Notes: a model not told the origin generated them from the sequence alone. Positions 43,680-55,081 are shown, counted from the first letter of the stretch. The stretch is 64,000 nt of DNA from Tragulus kanchil (GCA_022376925.1 JAIOJX010000032.1:201248939-201312938), one strand, 5' to 3'. Made by a program: numbers and translations.

Positions 43680-44560
43680 TCCTTTTTTAAATAAAGATTA
43701 ACCTGTGAGACAGCCAGCTCAAACCAAGAATACATTGCTTTGCAGTCTCTTCCCTGATAAGGTTCTCTCAGGCTGTGGGCTACAATAATACACTGAGTTT
43801 CAGGGTTCAGAAGCCAACCTGAGGCAGACTGCTGCCCTATTCAAGAACCCAACTATTGGGTTCTTAAGAATTTTAGCAAATAAATTAATTGAAGATGATT
43901 CTTATCATTAGGTAATGACTCTTCACTTATCAAAGGGTTCCTTTGCAAAGAGAACTCTCTAGTTCCCTTGAGTCTACACAGATCGCAAACCTAATGGCAA
44001 AGAAATGAAAAACTAAAACAACGGGAATCACTGCTTACTGAACTAAAATGATGCCCTACAGAGTCCTAAAATTAGTAGATAAAGCAATAACAAAATTAGG
44101 TGAAATTTACCAATATTTCAGGTACACACAAATTTTAAAATCCAGTCATTGTCTGTAAGATGTATTCAATAGTTGCTTGATGCAACAAACAGTAAGTCAC
44201 ATGCCCAGTGGCTGGATGCCTGAATTATCTTCTCTCCAAAACAGAAAGAGAAAAGTGGAATTATCCTAGTTCTCTATTCATTTTCCCAGCCTCTGTCTTT
44301 CATCAATATTCCCAAGGAGGAAATATCATAAACCTACTGTCAAGGCTTTGCAAAGACACTGGAGAAATTTTCAGGCCTCTGTCTCGAAGACCCTCTGATT
44401 ATCTAATTTAATTATCTCACCAAAACATGAAATACAATACAATTGTTTGTGAATGCTTTTGGCTGCAAGGAATGAAATAACCCATTCACAGCTGCACTGT
44501 AAAACAAAGGTTCATTTCTTCTCACATGAAACATGGCCAGTTAACAGCCTTGTTTCAGCT
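43680..44560. other. Unassigned sequence
   Basis: No recognised repeat except a possible ancient repeat near 44455-44530 (ttttggctgcaaggaatgaa). No gene-like frame. Confidence 0.4.
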
Positions 44561-44573
44561 GTTCCTTGGTGGC

Positions 44574-44759
44574 TGTACTATGCATGTGTGCTCAGTCCTG
44601 ACTGACTGTGACCCTATGATTCTCCAGGCAAGAACACTGGAGTGGGTTGCCATTTCCTCCTCCAGAGGATCTTCCCAACCCAGGGACTGAACCTGAGTCT
44701 CTTGTGTCTCCTGCATTGGCAGGTAGATTCTTTACCAATGTGCCACCTGGGAAGCCTCC
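44574..44759 (-). mobile_element. Bov-tA SINE, reverse orientation
   Basis: 'attctccaggcaagaacact', 'cattggcaggtagattcttt' and 'accaatgtgccacctgggaa' are reverse Bov-tA with an internal loss of the body. The target-site duplication tccttggtggc (44563-44573 and 44760-44770) bounds it. Confidence 0.92.
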
Positions 44760-44770
44760 TCCTTGGTGGC

Positions 44771-45181
44771 AGGACCCTGAATAGGTGTCTCCACATTTTC
44801 TTGCTCTCTTAGTAGCAAAATGGCTGCCAAAGTCACATCATTAGTCAACAAATTTGCCTGTAGGAAACAGTATGAACAGGGAGATTCCTCCCACTCACCA
44901 ACTTCACATCAAGAAAGAAGCAGCTATCAGACAAACTAAGAGAGATACTCCTTGTCTGCCTTCTCTTATCAGGGAGGAAAAGTGCCATAATGTTCCCCAA
45001 AATGTTCCCTTTTCAGCTCATTGGCCAAAATGATCACATACTCACCCTAGAATCAGGCCCTGGGCCCACCTCCCCAGAGATCATGGGAAATGATACCTGA
45101 ACAAAATTGATATTCTGTTGGAAAAGAAGAAAAGAGGGGAATAACCATTGTCTGTCATGGTACTGCCCAAGGTCACCCTGC
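44771..45181. other. Unassigned sequence
   Basis: No recognised repeat or gene. Confidence 0.4.
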
Positions 45182-45795
45182 TGATCAGTGCAGAAACCAG
45201 ATTTCCACAAACTGCCTGGCAGCCAAGCTTGTGCTCTCAATCTCTGTTCATCTCTTTGGGATGCAGTTGATGTTGTGATCGAGGCCTTCCCTCTCTAAGG
45301 CAGCACGCCAGGAGGGTTAGTAGAGAATGCACTGCTAATGGCCACACAAGTCTTAGAAGAAATAACAGAGCAAGACTTCCACAGTGGATAGCATCTGGGT
45401 CATCCTGAACCTGTGCACCCGATGGCAGGGGAAAGCGTGTTGATGAAATCTCATCTTCCTGTGGCTCTCTCCCCACTGCCCTCCATCTGCCCTCCATCTT
45501 CATCTCTGAACAGGCCCTTAGAGACTATAAAGGAGAACAGACCTGGGTAAGGGAGCGAAGCTGTAAAGTCCCCCCTCTGGCTTGGTCCTAACTCAGACAC
45601 CCTGGATTGCTTCCTTGGCCTTGTTCAATCAGCTCCTCTTCTCCCTGCTGGTTTTCCCAGGGACAGTGATATCCAAAATAACTCAAAAGTCACCATATAA
45701 GAATCTATTGCAAACATATCCTTGCTTAAAGTGAGGGCTGCAAACTGTTACTTCAATGAGAAAATAAACTAGCAAGTAATAAATTGTCCTTTCTG

Positions 45796-46059
45796 GGGCT
45801 TCCCTGGTGGTCCAGTGGGTAAAGAGTCCACCTTGCACTGCAAGGGGCACCAGTTCATTCCCTGGCATGGGAAGATCCACATGCCGAGGAGTGGCTGGCC
45901 CAGTGTGTCCAATTACCAGCCAGCACTCTGGAGCGCATGCACCCAGAGCCGGTGCTCTGCTATGGGAGAGGCCACTGGAATGAGAGGCCCACACAGGCCT
46001 AAAAACAAAGATGAATGAAAATAAATAAATGAAAGACCAATAAAACAGGCCAAGAAAAA
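45796..46059 (+). mobile_element. tRNA-Glu-headed SINE, subfamily 2 (D12 left copy)
   Basis: 'gtgggtaaagagtccacctt', B-box region 'cagttcattccctggcatgg', body 'gtgtccaattaccagccagc' and tail 'gaccaataaaacaggccaag'. The target-site duplication aaattgtcctttct/aaattgtcctctct (45781 and 46060) has one mismatch. Confidence 0.92.
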
Positions 46060-46902
46060 AAATTGTCCTCTCTTTTTTTGTGTTCTTAGTGAGCCTTGAA
46101 ATTAGCAAGAAACAAATGTCACATTAATTTCACTGTCAGGGGCCATCACTAAGGGTGACATCAAAGTCTCCCCTGGGACTGGAATCCACTAGCCTGGGTG
46201 TGAGGTAGGTCAGCCTGTGTCCCTGAAGTGGACCAGCAGGGAAAGGGAAGTGGACACTATTCATGAAAAGGCCTCATGCCAAGTCCTGTTGATCAGTGCA
46301 GAAACCAGATTTCCACAAACTGCCTGGCAGCCAAGCTTGTGCTCTCAATCTCTGTTCATCTCTTTGGGATGCAGTTGATGTTGTGATCGAGGCCTTCCTC
46401 TCTAAGGCAGCACGCCAGGAGGGTTAGTAGAGAATGCACTGCTAATGGCCACACAAGTCTTAGAAGAAATAACAGAGCAAGACTTCCACAGTGGATAGCA
46501 TCTGGGTCATCCTGAACCTGTGCACCCGATGGCAGGGGAAAGCGTGTTGATGAAATCTCATCTTCCTGTGGCTCTCTCCCCACTGCCCTCCATCTGCCCT
46601 CCATCTTCATCTCTGAACAGGCCCTTAGAGACTATAAAGGAGAACAGACCTGGGTAAGGGAGCGAAGCTGTAAAGTCCCCCCTCTGGCTTGGTCCTAACT
46701 CAGACACCCTGGATTGCTTCCTTGGCCTTGTTCAATCAGCTCCTCTTCTCCCTGCTGGTTTTCCCAGGGACAGTGATATCCAAAATAACTCAAAAGTCAC
46801 CATATAAGAATCTATTGCAAACATATCCTTGCTTAAAGTGAGGGCTGCAAACTGTTACTTCAATGAGAAAATAAACTAGCAAGTAATAAATTGTCCTTTC
46901 TG

Positions 46903-47166
46903 GGGCTTCCCTGGTGGTCCAGTGGGTAAAGAGTCCACCTTGCACTGCAAGGGGCACCAGTTCATTCCCTGGCATGGGAAGATCCACATGCCGAGGAGTG
47001 GCTGGCCCAGTGTGTCCAATTACCAGCCAGCACTCTGGAGCGCATGCACCCAGAGCCGGTGCTCTGCTATGGGAGAGGCCACTGGAATGAGAGGCCCACA
47101 CAGGCCTAAAAACAAAGATGAATGAAAATAAATAAATGAAAGACCAATAAAACAGGCCAAGAAAAA
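46903..47166 (+). mobile_element. tRNA-Glu-headed SINE, subfamily 2 (D12 right copy)
   Basis: It duplicates 45796-46059 through D12. Confidence 0.92.
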
Positions 47167-47398
47167 AAATTGTCCTCTCTTTTTTTGTGTTCTTAGTGAG
47201 CCTTGAAATTAGCAAGAAACAAATGTCACATTAATTTCACTGTCAGGGGCCATCACTAAGGGTGACATCAAAGTCTCCCCTGGGACTGGAATCCACTAGC
47301 CTGGGTGTGAGGTAGGTCAGCCTGTGTCCCTGAAGTGGACCAGCAGGGAAAGGGAAGTGGACACTATTCATGAAAAGGCCTCATGCCAAGTCCTGTTG

Positions 47399-48088
47399 TG
47401 GGGGTTTTTGGGGGGGAGGGGCAGATGGGGGGTTGTTTTCCAAGAGGAGAGAGCTGGGTCTCTAAAAAGTTAAAGGTATTATGGTTTGGGGTACAGCCAT
47501 GAACAGATTTGCCAACACTGGTTATGTTTTCAGCACCCTGCTTGTCCCTCCGTTTCAAGAGGCCTTGTAGGGAACGAGCATCCTGTTGCATCTAAGTGAT
47601 GGTCTCTCCGTTCCAAAAGAATTTTTGCTACAACATTGAGTGGGACAAGGAAGGATTAGCAAGTCCAAGGATTATCTGAGCAATAAAGATATACTGCCAT
47701 AGGCCATTTCATTTGGAACACAGTCCTGGTCAATATCAACATCTTACGGCAAGTCGATAAATCCTGGTATCAACCGCAGTGGAAGAAGTGTCAATGCCTG
47801 CTGCCGGCAACTTAGTTTATGGTGAATCAAGACCTCGAACAAGGCTTTAAATTTGCTGATGCCTTTTTCCGTGGGGTTTGTCGCAGCTTACCCAGCCAGA
47901 TCGATTCGATGCTTCGTGCTGGGGAAGAGGAAAAGGTCTGTGGCTCTCAGAGTATTAGCAAGTCCATTTCACGCTGATGCTGTGACAGAGGCCAGGGGAG
48001 GGTTTACAGAGGCGGAATTCATCAAGCCGGCTGGTCGCCCACGACATCCCTCAGGCTTGGAGCAGAAAGACAGGGAAGGGAGGGGCTG
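47399..48088. other. Repeat-poor stretch with a coding-looking patch
   Basis: No repeat is recognised. The plus strand is open at 47853-48089 (78 codons from ATG). In another plus frame, a piece after a stop near 47815 reads FKFADAFFRGVCRSLPSQID, but with no upstream continuation free of stops. CpGs are more frequent than around it. It could be a decayed processed pseudogene, an exon relic or chance; I do not recognise a protein. The right end of the frame runs into D13. Confidence 0.25.
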
Positions 48089-48333
48089 ATGGCTAGCAGT
48101 CCATGGGGAAACTGTGACTTTGTTTGAGAGGGCGACATGGAGGGAACAGGGGAGAGGATCCAGAGGCTCTGACAACTCCCACCGCCAGGAGAGAAGCCAG
48201 CTGTCAGGAGTTAGTTGGGACTAAAGGCATGTTTCCCTTCCCAGAGAGTCTGGGAGAGACTGATGACAAAGACAGCCCTGATTCTCCATCCTTCCCACAC
48301 CTCTTGCAATGTGAGTTGGTAGTTCTTATCAAG

Positions 48334-48501
48334 AAGTTAAATCTCCAACAGGGACCTACTCTATACCACATGGAACTCTGTTCAAGGTTACTGGCAGCCT
48401 GAATAGGAAGGGAGCTTGGAGGAGAATGGACACATGTATATGCATTGCTGAGTCCCTTCACTCTTCACCCGAGACTATTACAGTATTGTCAATCAGCTAT
48501 G
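48334..48501 (+). mobile_element. L1 3' UTR (D13 left copy)
   Basis: 'ccaacagggacctactctat', 'ggagaatggacacatgtata' and 'tgcattgctgagtcccttca' are the typical ruminant L1 3' UTR. The element resumes at about 48817 (ggctacataccctaatacaa) after a BovB insertion. Confidence 0.75.
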
Positions 48502-48800
48502 TTGTTGTCACTCAGTTGTTAAGCCGTATCCAACTCTTTGCCACCTCATGGAATATAACATGCCAGGCTCCTCTGTCCTCCACTGTCTCCCGGAGTTTGC
48601 TCACATTCACGTCCACCGAGTCAGTGATGCTACTTATCCTCTGCCACTCCCTCCTCCTTTTACTTTCAGTCTTTCCCAGCATCAGGGTCTTTTCCAATGA
48701 GTCGACATCAGGTGCCCAAAGTACTGGAGCTTCAGCAAGAGTTCTTCCAATTCAGGACTGATTTCCTTTAGGACTGACTGGTTTGATCTCTTTGTTGTCA
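48502..48800 (-). mobile_element. BovB (RTE) 3' region, reverse orientation (D13 left copy)
   Basis: 'catgccaggctcctctgtcc', 'cccagcatcagggtcttttc', 'aattcaggactgatttcctt' and 'taggactgactggtttgatc' are the reverse of BovB 3' sequence. It splits the L1 3' UTR. Confidence 0.85.
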
Positions 48801-48829
48801 TTGTTCAGTCATTCATTGGCTACATACCC

Positions 48830-49201
48830 TAATACAAAATAAAAAGGTCTTTTAATATTAATGTATATTTAATTGATTGATTGTTTTACAATATTGTTTT
48901 ACAATATTGGTTTGGTTTCTGTCATACATCAACATGAATTAACCATAAGCAGACATATACCCCTCCCTGTTAAATCTCCATCCCTCCTCCCGCCCACTCC
49001 CACCTCTCTAGGCTATCACAGAGCCCCAGTTTGAGTTCCCTGAGTCATGCAGCAAATGCCCATTGGCTGTCTATGTGTATATGCATCCACACTACTCTCC
49101 CCTTGATCTCACCCTCTCTCTCTTCTCCTCCACCCTTTCCCATAAGCCTCTTCTCTATGTCTGCATCTCCTTTTCTGCTCCTTCAGATCTTAGATCCTTC
49201 T
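48830..49201 (-). mobile_element. L1, reverse orientation, cut at D13 join (left copy)
   Basis: 'tttggtttctgtcatacatc' , 'aacatgaattaaccataagc' and 'gctatcacagagccccagtt' are reverse L1 3' region. The last 25 bp are damaged relative to the right copy. Confidence 0.75.
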
Positions 49202-49444
49202 ATGGCTAGCAGTCCATGGGGAAACTGTGACTTTGTTTGAGAGGGCGACATGGAGGAACAGGGAGAGGATCCAGAGGCTCTGACAACTCCCACCGCCAGG
49301 AGAGAAGCCAGCTGTCAGGAGTTAGTTGGGACTAAAGGCATGTTTCCCTTCCCAGAGAGTCTGGGAGAGACTGATGACAAAGACAGCCCTGATTCTCCAT
49401 CCTTCCCACACCTCTTGCAATGTGAGTTGGTAGTTCTTATCAAG

Positions 49445-49612
49445 AAGTTAAATCTCCAACAGGGACCTACTCTATACCACATGGAACTCTGTTCAAGGTT
49501 ACTGGCAGCCTGAATAGGAAGGGAGCTTGGAGGAGAATGGACACATGTATATGCATTGCTGAGTCCCTTCACTCTTCACCCGAGACTATTACAGTATTGT
49601 CAATCAGCTATG
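49445..49612 (+). mobile_element. L1 3' UTR (D13 right copy)
   Basis: It duplicates 48334-48501 through D13. Confidence 0.75.
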
Positions 49613-49911
49613 TTGTTGTCACTCAGTTGTTAAGCCGTATCCAACTCTTTGCCACCTCATGGAATATAACATGCCAGGCTCCTCTGTCCTCCACTGTCTC
49701 CCGGAGTTTGCTCACATTCACGTCCACCGAGTCAGTGATGCTACTTATCCTCTGCCACTCCCTCCTCCTTTTACTTTCAGTCTTTCCCAGCATCAGGGTC
49801 TTTTCCAATGAGTCGACATCAGGTGCCCAAAGTACTGGAGCTTCAGCAAGAGTTCTTCCAATTCAGGACTGATTTCCTTTAGGACTGACTGGTTTGATCT
49901 CTTTGTTGTCA
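49613..49911 (-). mobile_element. BovB 3' region, reverse orientation (D13 right copy)
   Basis: It duplicates 48502-48800 through D13. Confidence 0.85.
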
Positions 49912-49940
49912 TTGTTCAGTCATTCATTGGCTACATACCC

Positions 49941-50460
49941 TAATACAAAATAAAAAGGTCTTTTAATATTAATGTATATTTAATTGATTGATTGTTTTAC
50001 AATATTGTTTTACAATATTGGTTTGGTTTCTGTCATACATCAACATGAATTAACCATAAGCAGACATATACCCCTCCCTGTTAAATCTCCATCCCTCCTC
50101 CCGCCCACTCCCACCTCTCTAGGCTATCACAGAGCCCCAGTTTGAGTTCCCTGAGTCATGCAGCAAATGCCCATTGGCTGTCTATGTGTATATGCATCCA
50201 CACTACTCTCTCCATTGATCTCACCCTCTCTCTCTCTTCTCCTCCACCCTTTCCCATAAGCCTCTTCTCTATGTCTGCATCTCCTTTTCTGCTCCTTGAT
50301 CAGATTCATTAGTATCCTTCTAGAGTCCATATATATGCGTTAAAACACAATATTTGTTTTTCTCTTCTGACTTACTTCACTCTGTATAATAGGCTCCAAG
50401 TTCATCTACCTCATTAGAACCAACTCAAATGCATTCCTTTTTATGGCTGAGTAGTATTTG
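49941..50460 (-). mobile_element. L1, reverse orientation (D13 right copy, continuing)
   Basis: It continues past the duplicated part in proper L1 order: 'gtccatatatatgcgttaaa', 'cttctgacttacttcactct', 'gtataataggctccaagttc' and 'tttatggctgagtagtattt'. Confidence 0.85.
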
Positions 50461-50800
50461 AATCTAGGCTGGCTTATAACTTACTCTGATCAATAGAATG
50501 TGGGCAGCAACATAGCAGCTCCCTTGAGGCCTCACGGCTCCCCCCTCCCTCTCCACACCCTCTCTCTCCCTCTCCCCACTCAGGTGAACAAGATCAGCTA
50601 GTCTTCTTCTTCGGGGGGGGGTGTGAGACGGCATGTGGAGAAGAGGCAAGTCTCCCCAGCGGAGGTCATTCTGAACCGATCAACCTCCAGCCAACCTGAC
50701 CACAGACGCTGAGCCCAGCTGAACCCAGATCAACAGAGCTGCACAGTCCATCCGCAAATCCACGAGCAGAGATCAATGCTTTTAACTCAGTGAGGTTTGG
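50460..50800 (+). mobile_element. Ancient LTR-like remnant (tentative)
   Basis: 'gaatctaggctggcttataa' and 'ctctgatcaatagaatgtgg' followed by 'gctgaacccagatcaacaga' resemble a mammalian MaLR-type LTR beginning 'gaatctgggctggcc'. The family is uncertain. An eight-G run at about 50613 lies within it. Confidence 0.4.
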
Positions 50801-51264
50801 GGGACTGGGATCTTTTTTTATGTAGTATTATTATGTCAATAGATAACTGATACAGAGTTCATCCAATTGTTTTAGTATGCCCAGGGGAAATCACCCCAGG
50901 CCCTGAATTTCAGGGTTCCTAACTTTCTGAGGAACAGAGTTCTACCAATTGATACTAAAAATATGAAGTTTGTATTCTATACACATGCAACAAAAACTCC
51001 ACACAGCCACAAACAGACTGCCAGCAAAAGGTCATCCACATTTCCTGAGTTTCACTTAAGTCTTAGGGGTAAAAGTAATGATTTCCAAGACCAGGCCAGC
51101 ATTAGCTCTAGGACTCTGGACAACACTTTCTTTTTTTTTATTTTATTTTTTAGAATGGGTAGACGAATACCATCTGGCCTCCACCTCCCCACTCTGCCTC
51201 CCTAAGTCAGAGCCATTTGTGTAAAAGTGGCAAGGGTCACAATTCCAGGCTAAAAACTGAGGGT

Positions 51265-51745
51265 ATTTGTATTTCAACTGCTCCTATAAATAATCAGAAA
51301 TTCAGTGTCTTCAACAATACAAATATATTATCTGACTGTTCTAGAGGTCAAACGTCTGACATGGAGCTCAGGGAGCTACAATCAGGGTAGTGTCTTCCTT
51401 TCTGGAAGTTCTAATGGAGAACCTATACCTTATTTTCCCAGTTTCTAGAGGTTGCCCTTACTCCTTGGCTCATGGCCCCTTCCTTCATCTTCAAAGTCAG
51501 CAACAATGGATGGAGTTCCTCTCATGTCACAACTCTCTGACACCCCTCTCCAGCCTCCCTGTTCTACTTTTAAGGACTTGGTTTATTAAGTTGGATCCAT
51601 CAAATCATTCAAGGTAATATCTATCTCCATTTCAAAATCTTACTCTTAATCAAACATGCAAACTCCCATTCACATTATAAAGTAATATAGTTACAGTTTC
51701 CAGAGATTAGGGCACAGACATCTTATTCTGCCTATCACAATGTCA
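51265..51745 (-). mobile_element. MLT1/MaLR-like LTR, reverse orientation (D14 left copy)
   Basis: 'atatattatctgactgttct', 'agaggtcaaacgtctgacat', 'ggttgcccttactccttggc' and 'tattctgcctatcacaat' match the reverse of a MaLR LTR (attatctcacagttctggaggctagaagtctg). It is a solo LTR remnant. Confidence 0.7.
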
Positions 51746-52344
51746 CTGTGATTTTGTATAACAGAGACTGAAAGATAAGAAGCTTTTGTTTTTCTCAGAC
51801 ATCTCCATAGAACTAATGGGCCTACACGTGGAATTCTATAAAACGGGCTCGTGTTAGAAAAGAGGAGAGGGATTGAAATGGACCAGAATCAACAACCTCC
51901 CATAACTCATCCACAGAGTTGCAGGGAATCCCTCCCTCCATGAAACAGGATCTGGCTCTAGTTCCAAGGTGGGATTAGAGAGTCCACAAGGAAGGCGGGT
52001 TTTGAAATGGACCAGAAATTTCAACAACCTCCCATTTAAAAATATGAAGTTTGTATTCTATACACATGCAACAAAAACTCCACACAGCCACAAACAGACT
52101 GCCAGCAAAGGTCATCCACATTTCCTGAGTTTCACTTAAGTCTTAGGGGTAAAAGTAATGATTTCCAAGACCAGGCCAGCATTAGCTCTAGGACTCTGGA
52201 CAACACTTTCTTTTTTTTTATTTTATTTTTTAGAATGGGTAGACGAATACCATCTGGCCTCCACCTCCCCACTCTGCCTCCCTAAGTCAGAGCCATTTGT
52301 GTAAAAGTGGCAAGGGTCACAATTCCAGGCTAAAAACTGAGGGT

Positions 52345-52825
52345 ATTTGTATTTCAACTGCTCCTATAAATAATCAGAAATTCAGTGTCTTCAACAATAC
52401 AAATATATTATCTGACTGTTCTAGAGGTCAAACGTCTGACATGGAGCTCAGGGAGCTACAATCAGGGTAGTGTCTTCCTTTCTGGAAGTTCTAATGGAGA
52501 ACCTATACCTTATTTTCCCAGTTTCTAGAGGTTGCCCTTACTCCTTGGCTCATGGCCCCTTCCTTCATCTTCAAAGTCAGCAACAATGGATGGAGTTCCT
52601 CTCATGTCACAACTCTCTGACACCCCTCTCCAGCCTCCCTGTTCTACTTTTAAGGACTTGGTTTATTAAGTTGGATCCATCAAATCATTCAAGGTAATAT
52701 CTATCTCCATTTCAAAATCTTACTCTTAATCAAACATGCAAACTCCCATTCACATTATAAAGTAATATAGTTACAGTTTCCAGAGATTAGGGCACAGACA
52801 TCTTATTCTGCCTATCACAATGTCA
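52345..52825 (-). mobile_element. MLT1/MaLR-like LTR, reverse orientation (D14 right copy)
   Basis: It duplicates 51265-51745 through D14. Confidence 0.7.
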
Positions 52826-53284
52826 CTGTGATTTTGTATAACAGAGACTGAAAGATAAGAAGCTTTTGTTTTTCTCAGACATCTCCATAGAACTAATGGG
52901 CCTACACGTGGAATTCTATAAAACGGGCTCGTGTTAGAAAAGAGGAGAGGGATTGAAATGGACCAGAATCAACAACCTCCCATAACTCATCCACAGAGTT
53001 GCAGGGAATCCCTCCCTCCATGAAACAGGATCTGGCTCTAGTTCCAAGGTGGGATTAGAGAGTCCACAAGGAAGGCGGGTCTTCATGATATCATAACCCT
53101 GCACAGAACTGCCAGAAACTGTTGATGCCTCTTGTGGCAATTTCAAGGAGGCCATTCAGGAGCCCTGGCAGACTCTGTGACCAACAGGTTCTTTCCCCAT
53201 TTATTGAACTCTGCACTAAGAGTTGAGGAGCCAGGGGAGACAGAGAGGGTGGAACAAACGGAGAGAGCAGCATGGAAAGATTCA

Positions 53285-53505
53285 CACCTCCGTATGTGAA
53301 AATGGGGAGCCAGTGGGAATTTGCTGTATGGCTCGGGGGTTCATGCAGCAAATGGGGGCTCTGTGACAGCCTAGAGAGGTGGGAGGGAGGTTCAAGAGAA
53401 AGGAGACATATGTGTATTTATGTATGATGCATGTTGATGTATGGTAGAAACCAACAGTACTGTAAAGCAATTAGCCTTCAACTACAAATAAATAAATTAG
53501 AAAAC
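53285..53505 (+). mobile_element. L1 3' UTR end (D15 left copy for 53310 onward)
   Basis: 'agtgggaatttgctgtatgg', 'gctctgtgacagcctagaga', 'tgcatgttgatgtatggtag' and 'taaagcaattagccttcaac' are the L1 3' UTR end with an AAT-rich tail. Confidence 0.85.
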
Positions 53506-53585
53506 AAGAGTTGAGGGATTGCAGAGATGGATTTGAAGAGATTTTGCCTGCAAAGGGGCTACAGACTATAAATTATAGAGAGGAA

Positions 53586-53712
53586 GCCTTTTATTTATTT
53601 ATTGGCCACACCACACAAACATGGAGAATCTTAGTCCCCCAACTAGGGATCAAATCCATGCCTCCTGCAGTGGAAGTGTAGAATTTTAACCAATGGAATG
53701 TCAGGGAGGTCC
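53586..53712 (-). mobile_element. CHR-type SINE, reverse orientation (D15 left copy)
   Basis: 'tttatttattggccacacca', 'gaatcttagtcccccaacta', 'gggatcaaatccatgcctcc' and 'caatggaatgtcagggaggt' are the reverse of a CHR SINE. Confidence 0.85.
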
Positions 53713-53929
53713 CAGAACAGGCATTTAAATACTTGACTGATGCAGTTTTTAAAAAGAGAGGCACATCACAAGAAGTTAAGAGGTAAAACATGATGGAAGT
53801 TCAGAGCAAGAGAAGATGGGAAGAGGGCAGAGTTCGTAGGGAAGGGAGGAAAGAAGAATCATCGGAAGAAATGAAGGAAGCATAGCATAAATTCAAATTA
53901 TAAACTTTATAATTTAAGCTGGGGTAGGC

Positions 53930-54115
53930 CAGGTTTTTCTGAAAAGGGCCAAATAGTAAATATTTAAGGTTTTTCAGCTCATATGGTCCCTGTTAGAACT
54001 ATTCAACGCTTCTGATGCACTGCAAAACAGCTAAGTAAGCATATGCGCATGGCTGGGTTCCAATGAAACTTCATTTATAAGAAGAGGTGGGCCAAATCTG
54101 CCAGATCCCCATTTT
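53930..54115 (+). mobile_element. hAT (Charlie-type) DNA transposon remnant (D15 left copy)
   Basis: 'gaaaagggccaaatagtaaa', 'tatttaaggtttttcagctc', 'ccaatgaaacttcatttata' and 'gaggtgggccaaatctgcc' follow a mammal-wide hAT-type non-autonomous element (gtaaagggccagatagtaaa). Confidence 0.65.
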
Positions 54116-54363
54116 AAGCCATTTTGTAGGTACCAAGGCACATAATCATAAGAGATTTATGGAAGATACAATACTGCTTTGGTTAGACTTTGGTGAATGG
54201 ATAGAACTTGAATACGAAGGAAGGACAATCTAGAAGAAGGTAAAAATTAACAATTTTTATGGGATGTTGAAGAGACCACGCCTTCAAGAGTTTCAAATAG
54301 AGGATTTTGTATGAGGGAAATACTTGAAACATAGTTGGTTTGAGTAGGCGTATTTCATGGAGA

Positions 54364-54443
54364 GGCTTCAGCTGGTGGCTCAGAAGTAAAGAATCCGCCA
54401 CCAGTGTAGGAGACATGGTTTATCCCTGCATTGGGAAGATCCC
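54364..54443 (+). mobile_element. Bov-tA head fragment, cut by the D15 join
   Basis: It is the first part of the Bov-tA seen whole at 55517-55713. It stops at the join and carries three single-base losses. It is not a separate insertion. Confidence 0.9.
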
Positions 54444-54461
54444 AAAAAAAATTTTTAACTT

Positions 54462-54657
54462 CCAGTGGGAATTTGCTGTATGGCTCGGGGGTTCATGCAG
54501 CAAATGGGGGCTCTGTGACAGCCTAGAGAGGTGGGAGGGAGGTTCAAGAGAAAGGAGACATATGTGTATTTATGTATGATGCATGTTGATGTATGGTAGA
54601 AACCAACAGTACTGTAAAGCAATTAGCCTTCAACTACAAATAAATAAATTAGAAAAC
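54462..54657 (+). mobile_element. L1 3' UTR end (D15 right copy)
   Basis: It duplicates 53310-53505 through D15. Confidence 0.85.
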
Positions 54658-54737
54658 AAGAGTTGAGGGATTGCAGAGATGGATTTGAAGAGATTTTGCC
54701 TGCAAAGGGGCTACAGACTATAAATTATAGAGAGGAA

Positions 54738-54864
54738 GCCTTTTATTTATTTATTGGCCACACCACACAAACATGGAGAATCTTAGTCCCCCAACTAGGG
54801 ATCAAATCCATGCCTCCTGCAGTGGAAGTGTAGAATTTTAACCAATGGAATGTCAGGGAGGTCC
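54738..54864 (-). mobile_element. CHR-type SINE, reverse orientation (D15 right copy)
   Basis: It duplicates 53586-53712 through D15. Confidence 0.85.
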
Positions 54865-55081
54865 CAGAACAGGCATTTAAATACTTGACTGATGCAGTTT
54901 TTAAAAAGAGAGGCACATCACAAGAAGTTAAGAGGTAAAACATGATGGAAGTTCAGAGCAAGAGAAGATGGGAAGAGGGCAGAGTTCGTAGGGAAGGGAG
55001 GAAAGAAGAATCATCGGAAGAAATGAAGGAAGCATAGCATAAATTCAAATTATAAACTTTATAATTTAAGCTGGGGTAGGC

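Larger units (their letters stand above)
45182..47398. repeat. D12: direct tandem duplication, about 1.11 kb
   Basis: The left copy is 45182-46291 and the right copy 46290-47398 (offset 1108, then 1107), joined essentially blunt. One C is lost early in the right copy (gccttcctctc against gccttccctctc, at about 46393). The interior looks identical. The unit carries unique sequence and one subfamily-2 SINE. Confidence 0.97.
48089..50321. repeat. D13: direct tandem duplication, about 1.11 kb, blunt join
   Basis: The left copy is 48089-49201 and the right copy 49202-50321 (offset 1113, 1111, 1120). The right copy starts with G-run losses (ggaggaacagggag against ggagggaacaggggag). The left copy ends scrambled (ctccttcagatcttagatcc against ctccttgatcagattcatta). 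Confidence 0.96.
50957..53080. repeat. D14: direct tandem duplication, about 1.04 kb, patchwork join
   Basis: The left copy is 50957-52000 and the right copy 52038-53080 (offset 1081, then 1080). The 37-bp spacer (52001-52037) is a third copy of sequence already present at 51873-51903, with three extra bases. One A is lost near the start of the right copy (cagcaaagg against cagcaaaagg). Confidence 0.96.
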
